NCBI GenBank assembly: GCA_030430345.1
Contig: JAUIFT010000027.1
Coordinates: 1 to 11,870 of the forward strand
Reading direction: 5' to 3'
DNA length: 11,870 bases
From: Calditrichia bacterium
GTDB lineage: Bacteria > Calditrichota > Calditrichia > RBG-13-44-9 > J042
In this document: positions 1 through 6,675 of the stretch, in pieces
Layout of the letters: each line of letters starts with the position of its first letter
How positions within the stretch are numbered: position 1 is the stretch's first letter
The notes under the pieces: model-generated
Databases searched by the model: none
Seen by the model: the letters and a program-made list of their open reading frames with translations, nothing else
Told to the model about the DNA's origin: nothing
Program-made: the position numbers and the translations under genes

Positions 1-220
1 AGTTAAAAACTTCAAAATCGTAGCCGTCGAATTTATTTAGTCCATTAAAAGTACCGAACCAAAGAAACCCCTTATCATCCTGTAAGACACTGGTAATGTT
101 CGATTGCGACAGCCCGTGATCGGTGGTCAGGTAGGTAAAGCGAAGATCCGGATTTTGTCCATACCCGGACAGGCAAAAAAGGAGCAATATGCAGGTAAAA
201 GAAAAATGGAAATTTTTCAT
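1..220 (-). CDS. Two-component-regulator propeller sensor protein, N-terminal fragment
   Basis: The minus-strand reading frame starts at the ATG at 220-218 and runs off the left edge, giving about 73 residues. Residues 1-21 (MKNFHFSFTCILLLFCLSGYG) form a signal peptide. The mature part reads RFTYLTTDHGLSQSNITS, then VLQDDKGFLWFGTFNGLNKF and DGYDF. This is the classic first blade of the Reg_prop (two-component regulator propeller) family: a GLSQ-type segment, then D-x-x-G-F-L-W-F-G-T-x-x-G-L-N-x-F-D-G. Family members are inner-membrane sensors whose periplasmic beta-propeller is followed by a Y_Y_Y domain and a cytoplasmic histidine kinase, GGDEF or DNA-binding output; the output here lies outside the window. 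No Shine-Dalgarno sequence is visible before the ATG, unlike most genes here, but the signal peptide begins exactly there, which supports the start. Family call is firm; output type unknown. Confidence 0.85.
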   Translation of the reverse strand, partial: MKNFHFSFTCILLLFCLSGYGQNPDLRFTYLTTDHGLSQSNITSVLQDDKGFLWFGTFNGLNKFDGYDFEVFN

Positions 221-545
221 AGTATATCGGCAATGTCTAGGGCGTATAACCTTTTGGTTTACGATAGCTTACACAATTTAGTTTGTTAGCTATTTCCCAC
301 TTGCGAAATTCACCGGAAAGGCAGCAGTTAACTGGCCGGTTTTTATAAGAATTTACGACAGTTCTTACAATGTAGGGTTTTACGACAATTAAAAAAAGGG
401 GATGATTATATTTTCCTGCCAATCAACAGTTTTCGCAGCAATTTATACGATTGTTAGGAAGATGAGCGCTTCTGCTATTCCGGCAGCAATTTTACCCGGT
501 AAGATGCCCCAGAGGCAGATAAAAATGGACAAAGCGTTCTAACTA
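221..545. other. Intergenic region upstream of the propeller sensor gene
   Basis: No convincing gene is seen; short frames here lack ribosome sites and family resemblance. The stretch holds the exact 9-mer TTTACGACA twice (352-360 and 379-387, starts 27 bases apart), with a one-mismatch relative TTTACGATA at 258-266; these could be regulator sites for the minus-strand sensor gene. A hairpin ACCGG (312-316) / CCGGT (336-340) encloses the perfect palindrome CAGTTAACTG (325-334) and is followed by a T run (340-344) on the plus strand, so it resembles a weak plus-strand terminator although no plus-strand gene lies upstream. No clear promoter could be picked. Confidence 0.4.
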
Positions 546-584
546 AATAACCCCGGCAACCATTGCAGGTTTACCGGGGTTATT
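546..584 (-). terminator. Rho-independent terminator of the DUF4397 protein gene
   Basis: A perfect 11-base inverted repeat, AATAACCCCGG (546-556) and CCGGGGTTATT (574-584), encloses a 17-base loop that can itself form a small ACC/GGT pairing. It lies 38 bases past the stop codon of the minus-strand gene at 623-1687. Read on the minus strand the second arm ends in TTATT and continues TAGTT, a modest U-rich tail, so termination of the minus-strand transcript is the natural role. Confidence 0.8.
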
Positions 585-622
585 CACTACAAAACTTTTA
601 GTACAAATATTACCATGAGAAT

Positions 623-1687
623 TTAGCGCATCAATACCATCTTGCGGGTTTCGCTGAATTTTCCAGCGACCAGGCGATAGTAGTAGATACCACTGGCGCG
701 GTTGCCGGCATCCCACTGGTAGCGATGTTCCCCGGCATTTAACTGGCCGGCGACCAATTCATCGACCACTTCGCCCAACGCGTTAAATACCTGCAGCGAC
801 ACATTGGACTGCTGCGGCAATACAAACTCGATTGTCGTCGTGGGGTTAAATGGATTGGGATAATTGGCGCTCAGCGCAAAATCAGTGAAGGGGCGATTCT
901 CCAGATCATCGTCGATACTGGTAGTAATATCAGTAAAATCGATCTCATCACCATCCGCTAAAAATCCGATCAGGTTAAACGCCGGTCCGTTCTGGTTCTG
1001 GGAAGGATCGAGAAAACCGCTCGCCATTACGACAATAGCGCTATCTGCATGGGGCGCAAAGTCTACTGAATATCGGCGAACCAGGTTGCTGCCGGAAGCA
1101 TCCCGCACTTCAATTTCATGCTGGGTTGCCGCCAGGGAGATATAACTGGTAACATCACCATAGGCGATATTATCAGCCAGTTGAGTACCAGTGGAGAGAT
1201 AAAGATCGACCGTCGGTGCATCAGTAGCAGTATGCACGAAGAGGAATTCCGTATTACCGGGGGTGCTGGCAACCTGGCGGATTTCATCACTCTGGGAGAA
1301 ACTTAAGCCGGTCGATAGTCCATCCGGATTCGGGGCATACTGACTGGGATTGGCAACACCGCGAAAAACGCCGATATAATCTTTGTTGCTTTCCAGATTC
1401 AGGGAGAAATTTACCAATGTATCATTGGCATTTTGACTGCTGCCGGGGGCAATCCCGACAAAAATTTCCAAGTTTAGCGGTACGGGGCTATCAAAGGTTT
1501 CACCTGCGGAACGGAAGGGAATATCATCAAATTGGAACTGGAGAATTTGCACTTGAACGTAGACGTCAGCCGGATCCAGAATTGGATCTGCAGAGCCATG
1601 AATTGCCTGCACACGCTGAGCATTCACCGGTAATACCATTAATATAAGTGTAAAGATAACACTGGTAAGCAATAACTTGCGAATCAT
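623..1687 (-). CDS. Secreted DUF4397 protein with T9SS-type C-terminal sorting domain
   Basis: A 354-residue exported protein. Residues 1-24 are a signal peptide (MIRKLLLTSVIF..., cleavage probably after VNAQ or VNA). Two DUF4397-like units follow: one from about residue 26 (VQAIHGSADPILDPADVYV) to about 135, and a second, clearer one at about 149-245 (LFVHTATDAPTVDLYL). A short acidic linker (DITTSIDDDLENRPF) leads to a C-terminal module at about 270-354: NYPNPFNPTTTIEF, then LQVFNALGEVV, GEHRYQWDAG, ASGIYYYRL and RKMVLMR. This is the FlgD-like/Por-secretion-tail fold used by type IX secretion cargo and very common in Calditrichota, KSB1 and Ignavibacteriota. The start is set by a near-perfect AAGGAGGT (1701-1694) 6 bases before ATG. 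The gene appears monocistronic, with a promoter candidate upstream and a terminator downstream. The function of DUF4397 proteins is unknown; an adhesive or surface role is a guess. Confidence 0.9.
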   Translation of the reverse strand: MIRKLLLTSVIFTLILMVLPVNAQRVQAIHGSADPILDPADVYVQVQILQFQFDDIPFRSAGETFDSPVPLNLEIFVGIAPGSSQNANDTLVNFSLNLESNKDYIGVFRGVANPSQYAPNPDGLSTGLSFSQSDEIRQVASTPGNTEFLFVHTATDAPTVDLYLSTGTQLADNIAYGDVTSYISLAATQHEIEVRDASGSNLVRRYSVDFAPHADSAIVVMASGFLDPSQNQNGPAFNLIGFLADGDEIDFTDITTSIDDDLENRPFTDFALSANYPNPFNPTTTIEFVLPQQSNVSLQVFNALGEVVDELVAGQLNAGEHRYQWDAGNRASGIYYYRLVAGKFSETRKMVLMR

Positions 1688-2144
1688 AGAAATACCTCCT
1701 TATTATGGGTTGCAAACGCCGCGCCACTTTATAGGCATCAATGCCGTTGGCGCATTACTGCTTAGTTTGCCGGAACAAGAAATTATTTATCACAAAATTA
1801 GGCAAAAAAATACTTTCCCCCGGGTTGGTTTATTTATAGATTTACCCGGTTTCTTGCTGCAGCGTTCAATTATAAGTCGAAAAACATGAAATAACAACTC
1901 TCTTATACTGATGGCCAACTTTTTATAAAATTCTTACTTACGTATTTAAAAACATTTATATTTACAGGACTGGTAATATCAACAAGGATGCGACTAAAAT
2001 TTTAGCCCACAGACACACACGCGACGCCACCACCTCTCAAATTCTATCTTCCTCAGCTGAACACAGCGGGCATTATCGTACATACCATATTATCATTTTA
2101 AAACCTTTCAATTAATCATATTCAGTAAAGGACAAGAGGTAAAT
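1688..2144. other. Divergent intergenic region between the DUF4397 and lipoprotein genes
   Basis: No gene is supported here. Besides the minus-strand promoter candidate at 1869-1897, the leader it would produce contains a six-pair hairpin CCGGGT/ACCCGG (arms at 1820-1825 and 1844-1849) followed 9 bases later, in minus-strand sense, by seven U residues (1810-1804); the gap is too long for a standard terminator. A perfect 12-base palindrome CTAAAATTTTAG lies at 1994-2005 and could be an operator for the plus-strand side. The plus-strand promoter for the lipoprotein gene could not be assigned; several A/T-rich candidates exist without a convincing -35 box. Confidence 0.4.
1869..1897 (-). promoter_or_regulatory. 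Sigma70-type promoter candidate for the DUF4397 protein gene
   Basis: On the minus strand there is TTGTTA (1897-1892, four of six matches to TTGACA), a 17-base spacer, and a perfect TATAAT (1874-1869). Transcription would begin near 1862, leaving a leader of about 175 bases before the ATG at 1687. Spacing and the -10 box are ideal; the -35 match is weak, so the call is plausible but unproven. Confidence 0.5.
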
Positions 2145-3011
2145 ATGATGACAGAAAGCTTCCGTATACTAAGAATGCTAATCGGTTTCATGCTTTTACT
2201 TTTGGCCGGGGTTTCCCTGCATAGCTGCGATGCGGACAAGGGTTTAGGGCCATTGGAATCGAAGATCACCGGACAGATTGCATTTCTCTCCCCGGAGCTT
2301 CGTCCGGCCAATGTCGGAGAAGTACGGTTGGCTGCGCTGCTGCAATTCCCACCAACCGGTCTCGGTGATATTTTCTTTAGCGAACCGTTGGAATTCAGGC
2401 AGGACACGCTGGACTACGAATTGGCCATTCCCCCGGATGATTATATTTCCCTGGTGCTCTTATGGCGCCGAAAAGGAGAAAACTGGTCATTTAACAGCCT
2501 GCTTGGCGTTTACGGCTTCGAACCGCCCTTTCTCTTTGAGCTAAAACCGGTATCACTGGAAACCAGTACCACTGTTGTTGAAGATGTTGACATCACCGCC
2601 TTATGGAATTTTGCCAGTGCCGACAGTAAAATTCATGGCAAAATAACTTATGCCGGCACGAAACCGGCAGATACGGAAGTTGTGCTTCTCGCGGCTTTTT
2701 TCCGGAAACCGGATCTCGATGATTTCGCCTCATCTTTATTGGACCTCGGCGGATTACCATTACCAGTACCCCCTTCCGGTAGCAGCCGCACCTATGAACT
2801 GGGGGTAGAACATGATGATTACCGGCTGGTCGGTCTTTTCTGGAAAGGGGTAGACACCCCGATCGATCAAATGAAACTGATCGGCTATTACCAGCTTCCC
2901 GGCAGCAATGGTGAACCTGGTATCGTAGATGCGCCGGAAGGCGGCGAAGTATTCGGTATCGATTTTGTGGCGGATTATAGTTCACTGCCCGAAGGTGTAA
3001 GGTTTCCTTAG
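2145..3011 (+). CDS. Putative lipoprotein with two tandem copies of an unknown beta-rich domain
   Basis: A 288-residue protein of no family I recognise. Residues 1-27 form a hydrophobic leader ending in the lipobox-like LHSC, so Cys28 would be lipidated and the protein anchored in the envelope. The mature chain is an internal duplication. Copy 1 (about 39-157) starts SKITGQIAF, with VRLAALLQF, YELAIPPDDYISLVLLW and LLGVYGF, ending VEDVDITALWNF. Copy 2 (about 161-278) starts SKIHGKITY, with VVLLAAFFRKP, YELGVEHDDYRLVGLFWKG and LIGYYQL, ending GGEVFGIDFVADYS. The alternating hydrophobic pattern suggests beta-sandwich folds. The start is supported by AAGAGGT at 2134-2140 before the ATGATG. The TonB receptor gene lies 192 bases downstream in the same orientation, so a surface partner role in ligand capture is a reasonable but unproven inference; an unrelated surface lipoprotein is the alternative. 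Confidence 0.8.
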   Translation: MMTESFRILRMLIGFMLLLLAGVSLHSCDADKGLGPLESKITGQIAFLSPELRPANVGEVRLAALLQFPPTGLGDIFFSEPLEFRQDTLDYELAIPPDDYISLVLLWRRKGENWSFNSLLGVYGFEPPFLFELKPVSLETSTTVVEDVDITALWNFASADSKIHGKITYAGTKPADTEVVLLAAFFRKPDLDDFASSLLDLGGLPLPVPPSGSSRTYELGVEHDDYRLVGLFWKGVDTPIDQMKLIGYYQLPGSNGEPGIVDAPEGGEVFGIDFVADYSSLPEGVRFP

Positions 3012-3012
3012 A

Positions 3013-3162
3013 GAAACCGCCGGATTGTCTTGAATAGCTTAACCACTAAAATCATTTCATTAATCTGCTATTCAGACACATCCAGCTAAGAAATTTACCC
3101 GGTTTCCGGCTATTTTTCCCTGAAGGTACCCTGGAGAATTCCAGCACTTTTTCCGGAAACCG
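3013..3162 (+). promoter_or_regulatory. Inverted-repeat-rich spacer, possible structured leader of the TonB receptor gene
   Basis: Two consecutive strong inverted repeats lie between the lipoprotein stop and the receptor start. The first pairs GTC plus TGAATAGC (3027-3029, 3031-3038) with GCTATTCAGAC (3067-3077): eleven pairs with one bulged T and a 28-base loop. The second pairs CGGTTTCCGG (3100-3109) perfectly with CCGGAAACCG (3153-3162) and encloses a small hairpin CTGGA-GAAT-TCCAG (3131-3144). GAAACCG at 3013-3019 could instead pair with CGGTTTC at 3100-3106, giving a competing fold. Neither stem is followed by a U run, so these are not ordinary terminators. The Shine-Dalgarno site begins 31 bases past the second stem. 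I see no match to the cobalamin-riboswitch core often found before such receptors. Confidence 0.45.
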
Positions 3163-3203
3163 CAAACTGATGATTCTGGTCTTTCAAATATGAAGGAGAG
3201 ACA

Positions 3204-5468
3204 ATGCTTCCAGTGACGAAAGCAAATTCAGTAACGAACTTTAGTTTTCCCCGTTTCAATAGAGGGTTATCCAATATCGCCAAGGGGACTCGCGTATTAG
3301 TAATCGCCTTGCTACTCGGTTTCTTTTTGCCCCATTCATCCCTCCATGCAGAAGCCGGTGGCAAAGTAACCGGCGTTATTAAAGATGCGAAAACCGGCCA
3401 GCGCCTGCAGGGTGCTAATGTGGTAGTGCTGAACACTGTTGTCGGTGTATCCAGTAGCAGCGATGGTAGTTATGCACTGGCGAATCTGCCAGCCGGCACC
3501 TGGACGCTTCGGGTTAACTATATCGGATACGCCCCGCAGGATGTCGAAATCGAAATCGAATCCAGCCGCGATTACACCCAGGATTTTTCGCTTGAACCAT
3601 CCGCGGTGCTTTTTGATCAAATTGTAGTCACCGGTTCCCGCCAGGCCGAAAACCTTAGTAAAGCAGCTAACAGCCTTAATTCTATCGCCCAAACCGATAT
3701 TCTTGAACGCGGCCACCATCTCCTCACCGGTTCATTACAGGAAGTGCCTTCCGTGGATCTTATCGGCGATAATATCAGTATTCGCGGCGGCAGTGGCTAC
3801 AGCTTTTTAAGCGTCGGGGGCAGCCGGGTGCTGATGCTGATTGACGACGTACCGATGCTTACCAGCGATTTCGCCCGGGCCAACTGGGATTTTCTCCCGG
3901 TCACTGAATTGGAAAGAGTGGAAATTTTGAAAGGTGGCGGTTCTGTATTGTATGGCTCCGGAGGCATTAGCGGGGTTATAAACCTGATCAGCCGGCAACC
4001 CTCGAAAAAGCCGCGCATCTCTTTCCGGACCACCTACGGCAGCTTTGATGACCCGTCCGTGCCGGAATGGAAATGGACTGAAGATACGCTTAATCTTCAT
4101 TATTATGGTGCGGATCTCAGCTACAGCCAATCTTTTGGTCCGCTGGGACTGCGCCTCTCGGTATCGCGTTTTTCCACCACCGGTTACCGTCAGAATTCTG
4201 AACTGGATCGTTGGTATTTCACCGCCCGTCCGGTAATCAACTTTGGCGATGGCTCCAACCTGAATCTTTTCTTCGCTTACAACAAAGAGAAACGCGACCT
4301 GTTCTTCCTCTGGCAGAGCCAAAACCGCGCCCTCAGCACGGAATATGAAGATGAAGCGGAAGTAGACGGCTACCTGGTTTCGGCGATTTACAACAAAGTA
4401 TTTTCGCCGAAATTGCTGACGAAGGCCCGCTTTTCTCTTAACTCCCAGTTACTCGGTCTGCCGCTCAGTCTTACCAAAGGGTTTTCACCAGCGTTGGGGA
4501 TTTCCGGGGAATTACGTTCCGTTTGGTTACCGCATGCCGATCATAGCATCACTTTTGGTCTCGATTATCGTCATGACATCGCCGAATCGGATTTCTTTGG
4601 CAAGCATATCGCCAATACCTACTCGCCGTATATTCAGGAAACCTGGCAACTGAACAATTTTCTGCAGATAAATGCCGGCGTCCGCTATGATGCCTACATG
4701 CTCCAGGGAGACACCACCGAAGCGCAGCTAAGTCCGAAATTCGGCATGAGCATCCAGCCCTTGGAAAACACCATTATACATGGGTCTATTGGCGGTGGAT
4801 TTCGCACACCTTCCGTAGCGGAAAGATTTACCGAGCACGATTTACAGGATGCCGCTGAGTTGATTAAAAATACGGAATTAAAGCCGGAAAAAGTAACGCT
4901 GATCGACCTCGGTATTCGCCAGCGTTTTAGCGAGAACGTCTCGATCGAAGTTGCCGGATTCTACAATACTTACGACAACCTGATCGAGCTCACCCAGGTT
5001 AGCGACATTAACCTGATTCTGCAGTTCATCAATTGTGATAAGGCCCGGGTGGCCGGTATCGAAACCCAGGCCTCCCTGAAATTCTGGGATGATCGCATTA
5101 ACCTGATTATGAACGGCACCTGGATGGATACCGAGAGCGTTGGTGAGGACCTCGCCTGCCGCCTCGCTGATGGCGAATCTCTGCCCTATCGACCGAAGTT
5201 CAGCGGCTATATTATGCCCTCACTTAATTTCGGTCCGGTAACCCTGGAAACGGAGTATCGTTATCTCTCCCGTTTCGACCGGGTATCCTTTTTCCTGAAT
5301 GAACAGCGCGTCGCTCAGAAAGTATTAAATGTGCGGGCCCGTTATAACTGGCGCACTTTTTCTCTCCTGTTTCAGGTAAAAAATGCCATCAACCACAATC
5401 ACACTGTTGTCGAGCAAAACATCGGAGAAATTCGTAACTTCTCGGTATCGCTGATTGGTGAACTGTAA
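3204..5468 (+). CDS. TonB-dependent outer-membrane receptor
   Basis: A 754-residue outer-membrane active transporter that takes up a scarce ligand (siderophore, cofactor, metal or sugar) using TonB-ExbBD energy. A signal peptide with an unusually long N-region ends near residue 50 (hydrophobic core about 31-47). A carboxypeptidase-regulatory-like domain follows at about 54-132 (GKVTGVIKDAKTGQRLQGAN, SSDGSYALANLPAGTWTL, YIGY). A TonB-box-like FDQIVVTGSR lies at about 138-146, the plug at about 145-265 (ISIRGGSG, LMLIDDVPM, ERVEILKGGGSVLYGSGGIS, GVINLIS), and the 22-strand barrel fills the rest, with the family's GGGFRTPSVAERF and PEKVTLIDLG motifs. The chain ends in NFSVSLIGEL, so the last residue is Leu rather than the usual aromatic. 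Start chosen from AAGGAGAG (3193-3200) just before ATG. It probably shares a transcript with the upstream lipoprotein and is closed by the terminator at 5521-5555. The ligand cannot be read from sequence. Confidence 0.93.
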   Translation: MLPVTKANSVTNFSFPRFNRGLSNIAKGTRVLVIALLLGFFLPHSSLHAEAGGKVTGVIKDAKTGQRLQGANVVVLNTVVGVSSSSDGSYALANLPAGTWTLRVNYIGYAPQDVEIEIESSRDYTQDFSLEPSAVLFDQIVVTGSRQAENLSKAANSLNSIAQTDILERGHHLLTGSLQEVPSVDLIGDNISIRGGSGYSFLSVGGSRVLMLIDDVPMLTSDFARANWDFLPVTELERVEILKGGGSVLYGSGGISGVINLISRQPSKKPRISFRTTYGSFDDPSVPEWKWTEDTLNLHYYGADLSYSQSFGPLGLRLSVSRFSTTGYRQNSELDRWYFTARPVINFGDGSNLNLFFAYNKEKRDLFFLWQSQNRALSTEYEDEAEVDGYLVSAIYNKVFSPKLLTKARFSLNSQLLGLPLSLTKGFSPALGISGELRSVWLPHADHSITFGLDYRHDIAESDFFGKHIANTYSPYIQETWQLNNFLQINAGVRYDAYMLQGDTTEAQLSPKFGMSIQPLENTIIHGSIGGGFRTPSVAERFTEHDLQDAAELIKNTELKPEKVTLIDLGIRQRFSENVSIEVAGFYNTYDNLIELTQVSDINLILQFINCDKARVAGIETQASLKFWDDRINLIMNGTWMDTESVGEDLACRLADGESLPYRPKFSGYIMPSLNFGPVTLETEYRYLSRFDRVSFFLNEQRVAQKVLNVRARYNWRTFSLLFQVKNAINHNHTVVEQNIGEIRNFSVSLIGEL

Positions 5469-5520
5469 TCCTGATAAAGGATTAATTTGCATCAGTAAAC
5501 TTATTGACATCACTTAAATT

Positions 5521-5555
5521 AAAAGGGCCGCAAACTTATTTGCCGGCCCTTTTTT
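5521..5555 (+). terminator. Rho-independent terminator after the TonB receptor gene
   Basis: A ten-base stem AAAAGGGCCG (5521-5530) / CGGCCCTTTT (5544-5553) extends inward by CAAA/TTTG across one bulged C, and is followed directly by a T run to 5555. It lies about 50 bases past the receptor stop codon and is a textbook plus-strand terminator. Confidence 0.92.
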
Positions 5556-5615
5556 ATCAAACATATCTTTATGGAAATTCTCAGAAAATTTTCGTCATTC
5601 AGGTTTCCCCTCTAA

Positions 5616-5649
5616 ACTTGTAAGCAAACTTACATAAGTGAACTATAAC
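5616..5649 (+). promoter_or_regulatory. Dyad and -10-like box upstream of the DUF2911 gene
   Basis: An imperfect dyad ACTTGTAAG (5616-5624) / CTTAC-at-AAGT (5629-5639) surrounds a four-base centre. It is followed by TATAAC (5644-5649, five of six to TATAAT). The only -35-like sequence is TTGTAA (5618-5623), within the left arm, 20 bases from the -10 box. That long spacer with a dyad inside resembles MerR-type promoters, but the -35 match is poor and another operator type is equally possible. Confidence 0.35.
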
Positions 5650-5770
5650 TGGCATTAATATTTTCCGGCTGATAAATTTAGAATTCCATCTGCAACAGGA
5701 AATTTTTATGGCTTTGTTAAATGGGAATGATTACTTTTTCGGAATGAACAATTCTAACTATGGAGGATTC

Positions 5771-6361
5771 ATGAAACGATCCAAAATGATGCATATTTTT
5801 TTAGTGTCGATTTTTGCACTCTTTTTGCTTAATGCCAATGCCTGGTCCCAGGATAAAAAGCCGCGTCCCAGCCCAAAGGCAATGAGCGCGCACTCTATTG
5901 GTCTTGATGGCAAAATTACCGTTCAATATAGCCGCCCGGGTGTAAAAGGCCGGACGATTTGGGGCGAATTGGTACCGTATGGTTTGGCCGAAGGTAACAA
6001 GTATTCTGATAACAAACCGTATCCCTGGAGAGCCGGTGCAAATGAGAATACCACGATCGAATTCAATAAAGACGTTACGGTGAATGGTGAAGCACTAGCG
6101 GCTGGTAAATACGGCATTCATATGATCCCAACCGAAAATGATGGCTGGACGGTCATTTTCAGCAAGAACAACGCCATTTGGGGAAGCTACGCCTATAATC
6201 AGGAAGAAGATGCGCTGCGTATTACGGTCAAGCCGCAAACTGCGGAACACCAGGAATGGCTGCTTTATAATTTCGACAATTACACCGGCAACAGTACCGA
6301 TGTTTATATGCACTGGGAAAAGCTGAAAGTTGCTTTCACTGTTACCGTCGTAACCAACTAA
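5771..6361 (+). CDS. Exported DUF2911 family protein
   Basis: A 196-residue protein exported to the periplasm or surface. Residues 1-24 are a signal peptide (MKRSKMMHIFLVSIFALFLLNANA). The mature part carries the DUF2911 hallmarks: ITVQYSRPGVKGRTIWGELV (residues 49-68), PYG, PWRAGANENTTIEF (84-98), ALAAGKYGIHMIP (108-120), WTVIFSK (126-132) and WGSYAYN (137-143). The family is widespread in Bacteroidetes and relatives and has no known biochemical role. I chose the ATG at 5771 over in-frame ATGs at 5708 and 5747 because GGAGG (5762-5766) sits just before it and the signal peptide begins there. It appears monocistronic: a promoter/dyad candidate lies at 5616-5649 and a terminator at 6524-6556. 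Confidence 0.9.
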   Translation: MKRSKMMHIFLVSIFALFLLNANAWSQDKKPRPSPKAMSAHSIGLDGKITVQYSRPGVKGRTIWGELVPYGLAEGNKYSDNKPYPWRAGANENTTIEFNKDVTVNGEALAAGKYGIHMIPTENDGWTVIFSKNNAIWGSYAYNQEEDALRITVKPQTAEHQEWLLYNFDNYTGNSTDVYMHWEKLKVAFTVTVVTN

Positions 6362-6421
6362 GCAGATTCCATAATTTTAACTAGTTTGATTAAATTGTTG
6401 TGCATTAAAACATGGTATCCT

Positions 6422-6473
6422 TGTCATTGCTCTACAGGAGATAGCGTCGTCGCTGCACTCCTCGCGATGACAG
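6422..6473. repeat. Short palindromic intergenic repeat, copy A
   Basis: A 52-base element bounded by TGTCATTGC (6422-6430) and its imperfect complement GCGATGACA (6464-6472), with GGAGATAGCGTCGTCGCTGC inside. Read on the minus strand it starts CTGTCATCGCGAGGAG and continues GCAGCGACGACGCTATCTCC. It resembles one half of the larger element at 7847-7960, and similarity continues into the flank (AACTTTGCTAGCTGTCATCGC here, AAGTTTGCTTTGCTGTCATTGC there). Outer arms TTGTGCATTA (6398-6407) and TAATGCACAA (6488-6497) form a further perfect inverted repeat. It lies between convergent genes and has no coding potential. Confidence 0.75.
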
Positions 6474-6523
6474 CTAGCAAAGTTGGATAATGCACAATTT
6501 ATCGCTAAAATTGGTATAAAACA

Positions 6524-6560
6524 AAAGGCCCTGTCGCGTTACGCTGCAGGGTCTTTCGTT
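6524..6560. terminator. Bidirectional terminator between convergent DUF2911 and DUF1080 genes
   Basis: A ten-pair stem with one G-U wobble, AAAGGCCCTG (6524-6533) / CAGGGTCTTT (6547-6556), with a 13-base loop. On the plus strand it is followed by CGTTTT; on the minus strand by TGTTTTAT, giving U-rich tails both ways. It sits between the plus-strand stop at 6361 and the minus-strand stop at 6676 and probably serves both genes. Confidence 0.75.
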
Positions 6561-6675
6561 TTAATAAGCAGTGGCAGCGGCAAAACAATTTTGTTCCCGA
6601 TAATTTTGGAACTTTAAAGTATTCTTAAATCTTTTTTCCTGCCAACTTAGAATAATGCCTCAAACGACATGGTAT

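Noticed and set aside
312..345. Plus-strand terminator hairpin ACCGG...CCGGTTTTT
   Set aside because: The stem is short and no plus-strand gene lies upstream, so it is noted in the intergenic entry and not called as a terminator.
1804..1849. Attenuator in the leader of the DUF4397 gene
   Set aside because: The six-pair stem and the U7 run are 9 bases apart, too far for a standard attenuator, and the loop is long.
3012..3203. Cobalamin riboswitch before the TonB receptor
   Set aside because: The conserved B12-box and core sequences are not visible; only unassigned inverted repeats are present.
3807..4322. Long minus-strand open frame of 171 codons inside the TonB receptor gene
   Set aside because: It lies wholly opposite a clear receptor gene, has no ribosome site or family resemblance, and its Arg/Gly-rich composition is typical of an antisense shadow.
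5708..5770. Upstream ATG starts (5708, 5747) for the DUF2911 protein
   Set aside because: They would put about 8 to 21 extra residues before a normal signal peptide; GGAGG directly precedes the ATG at 5771.
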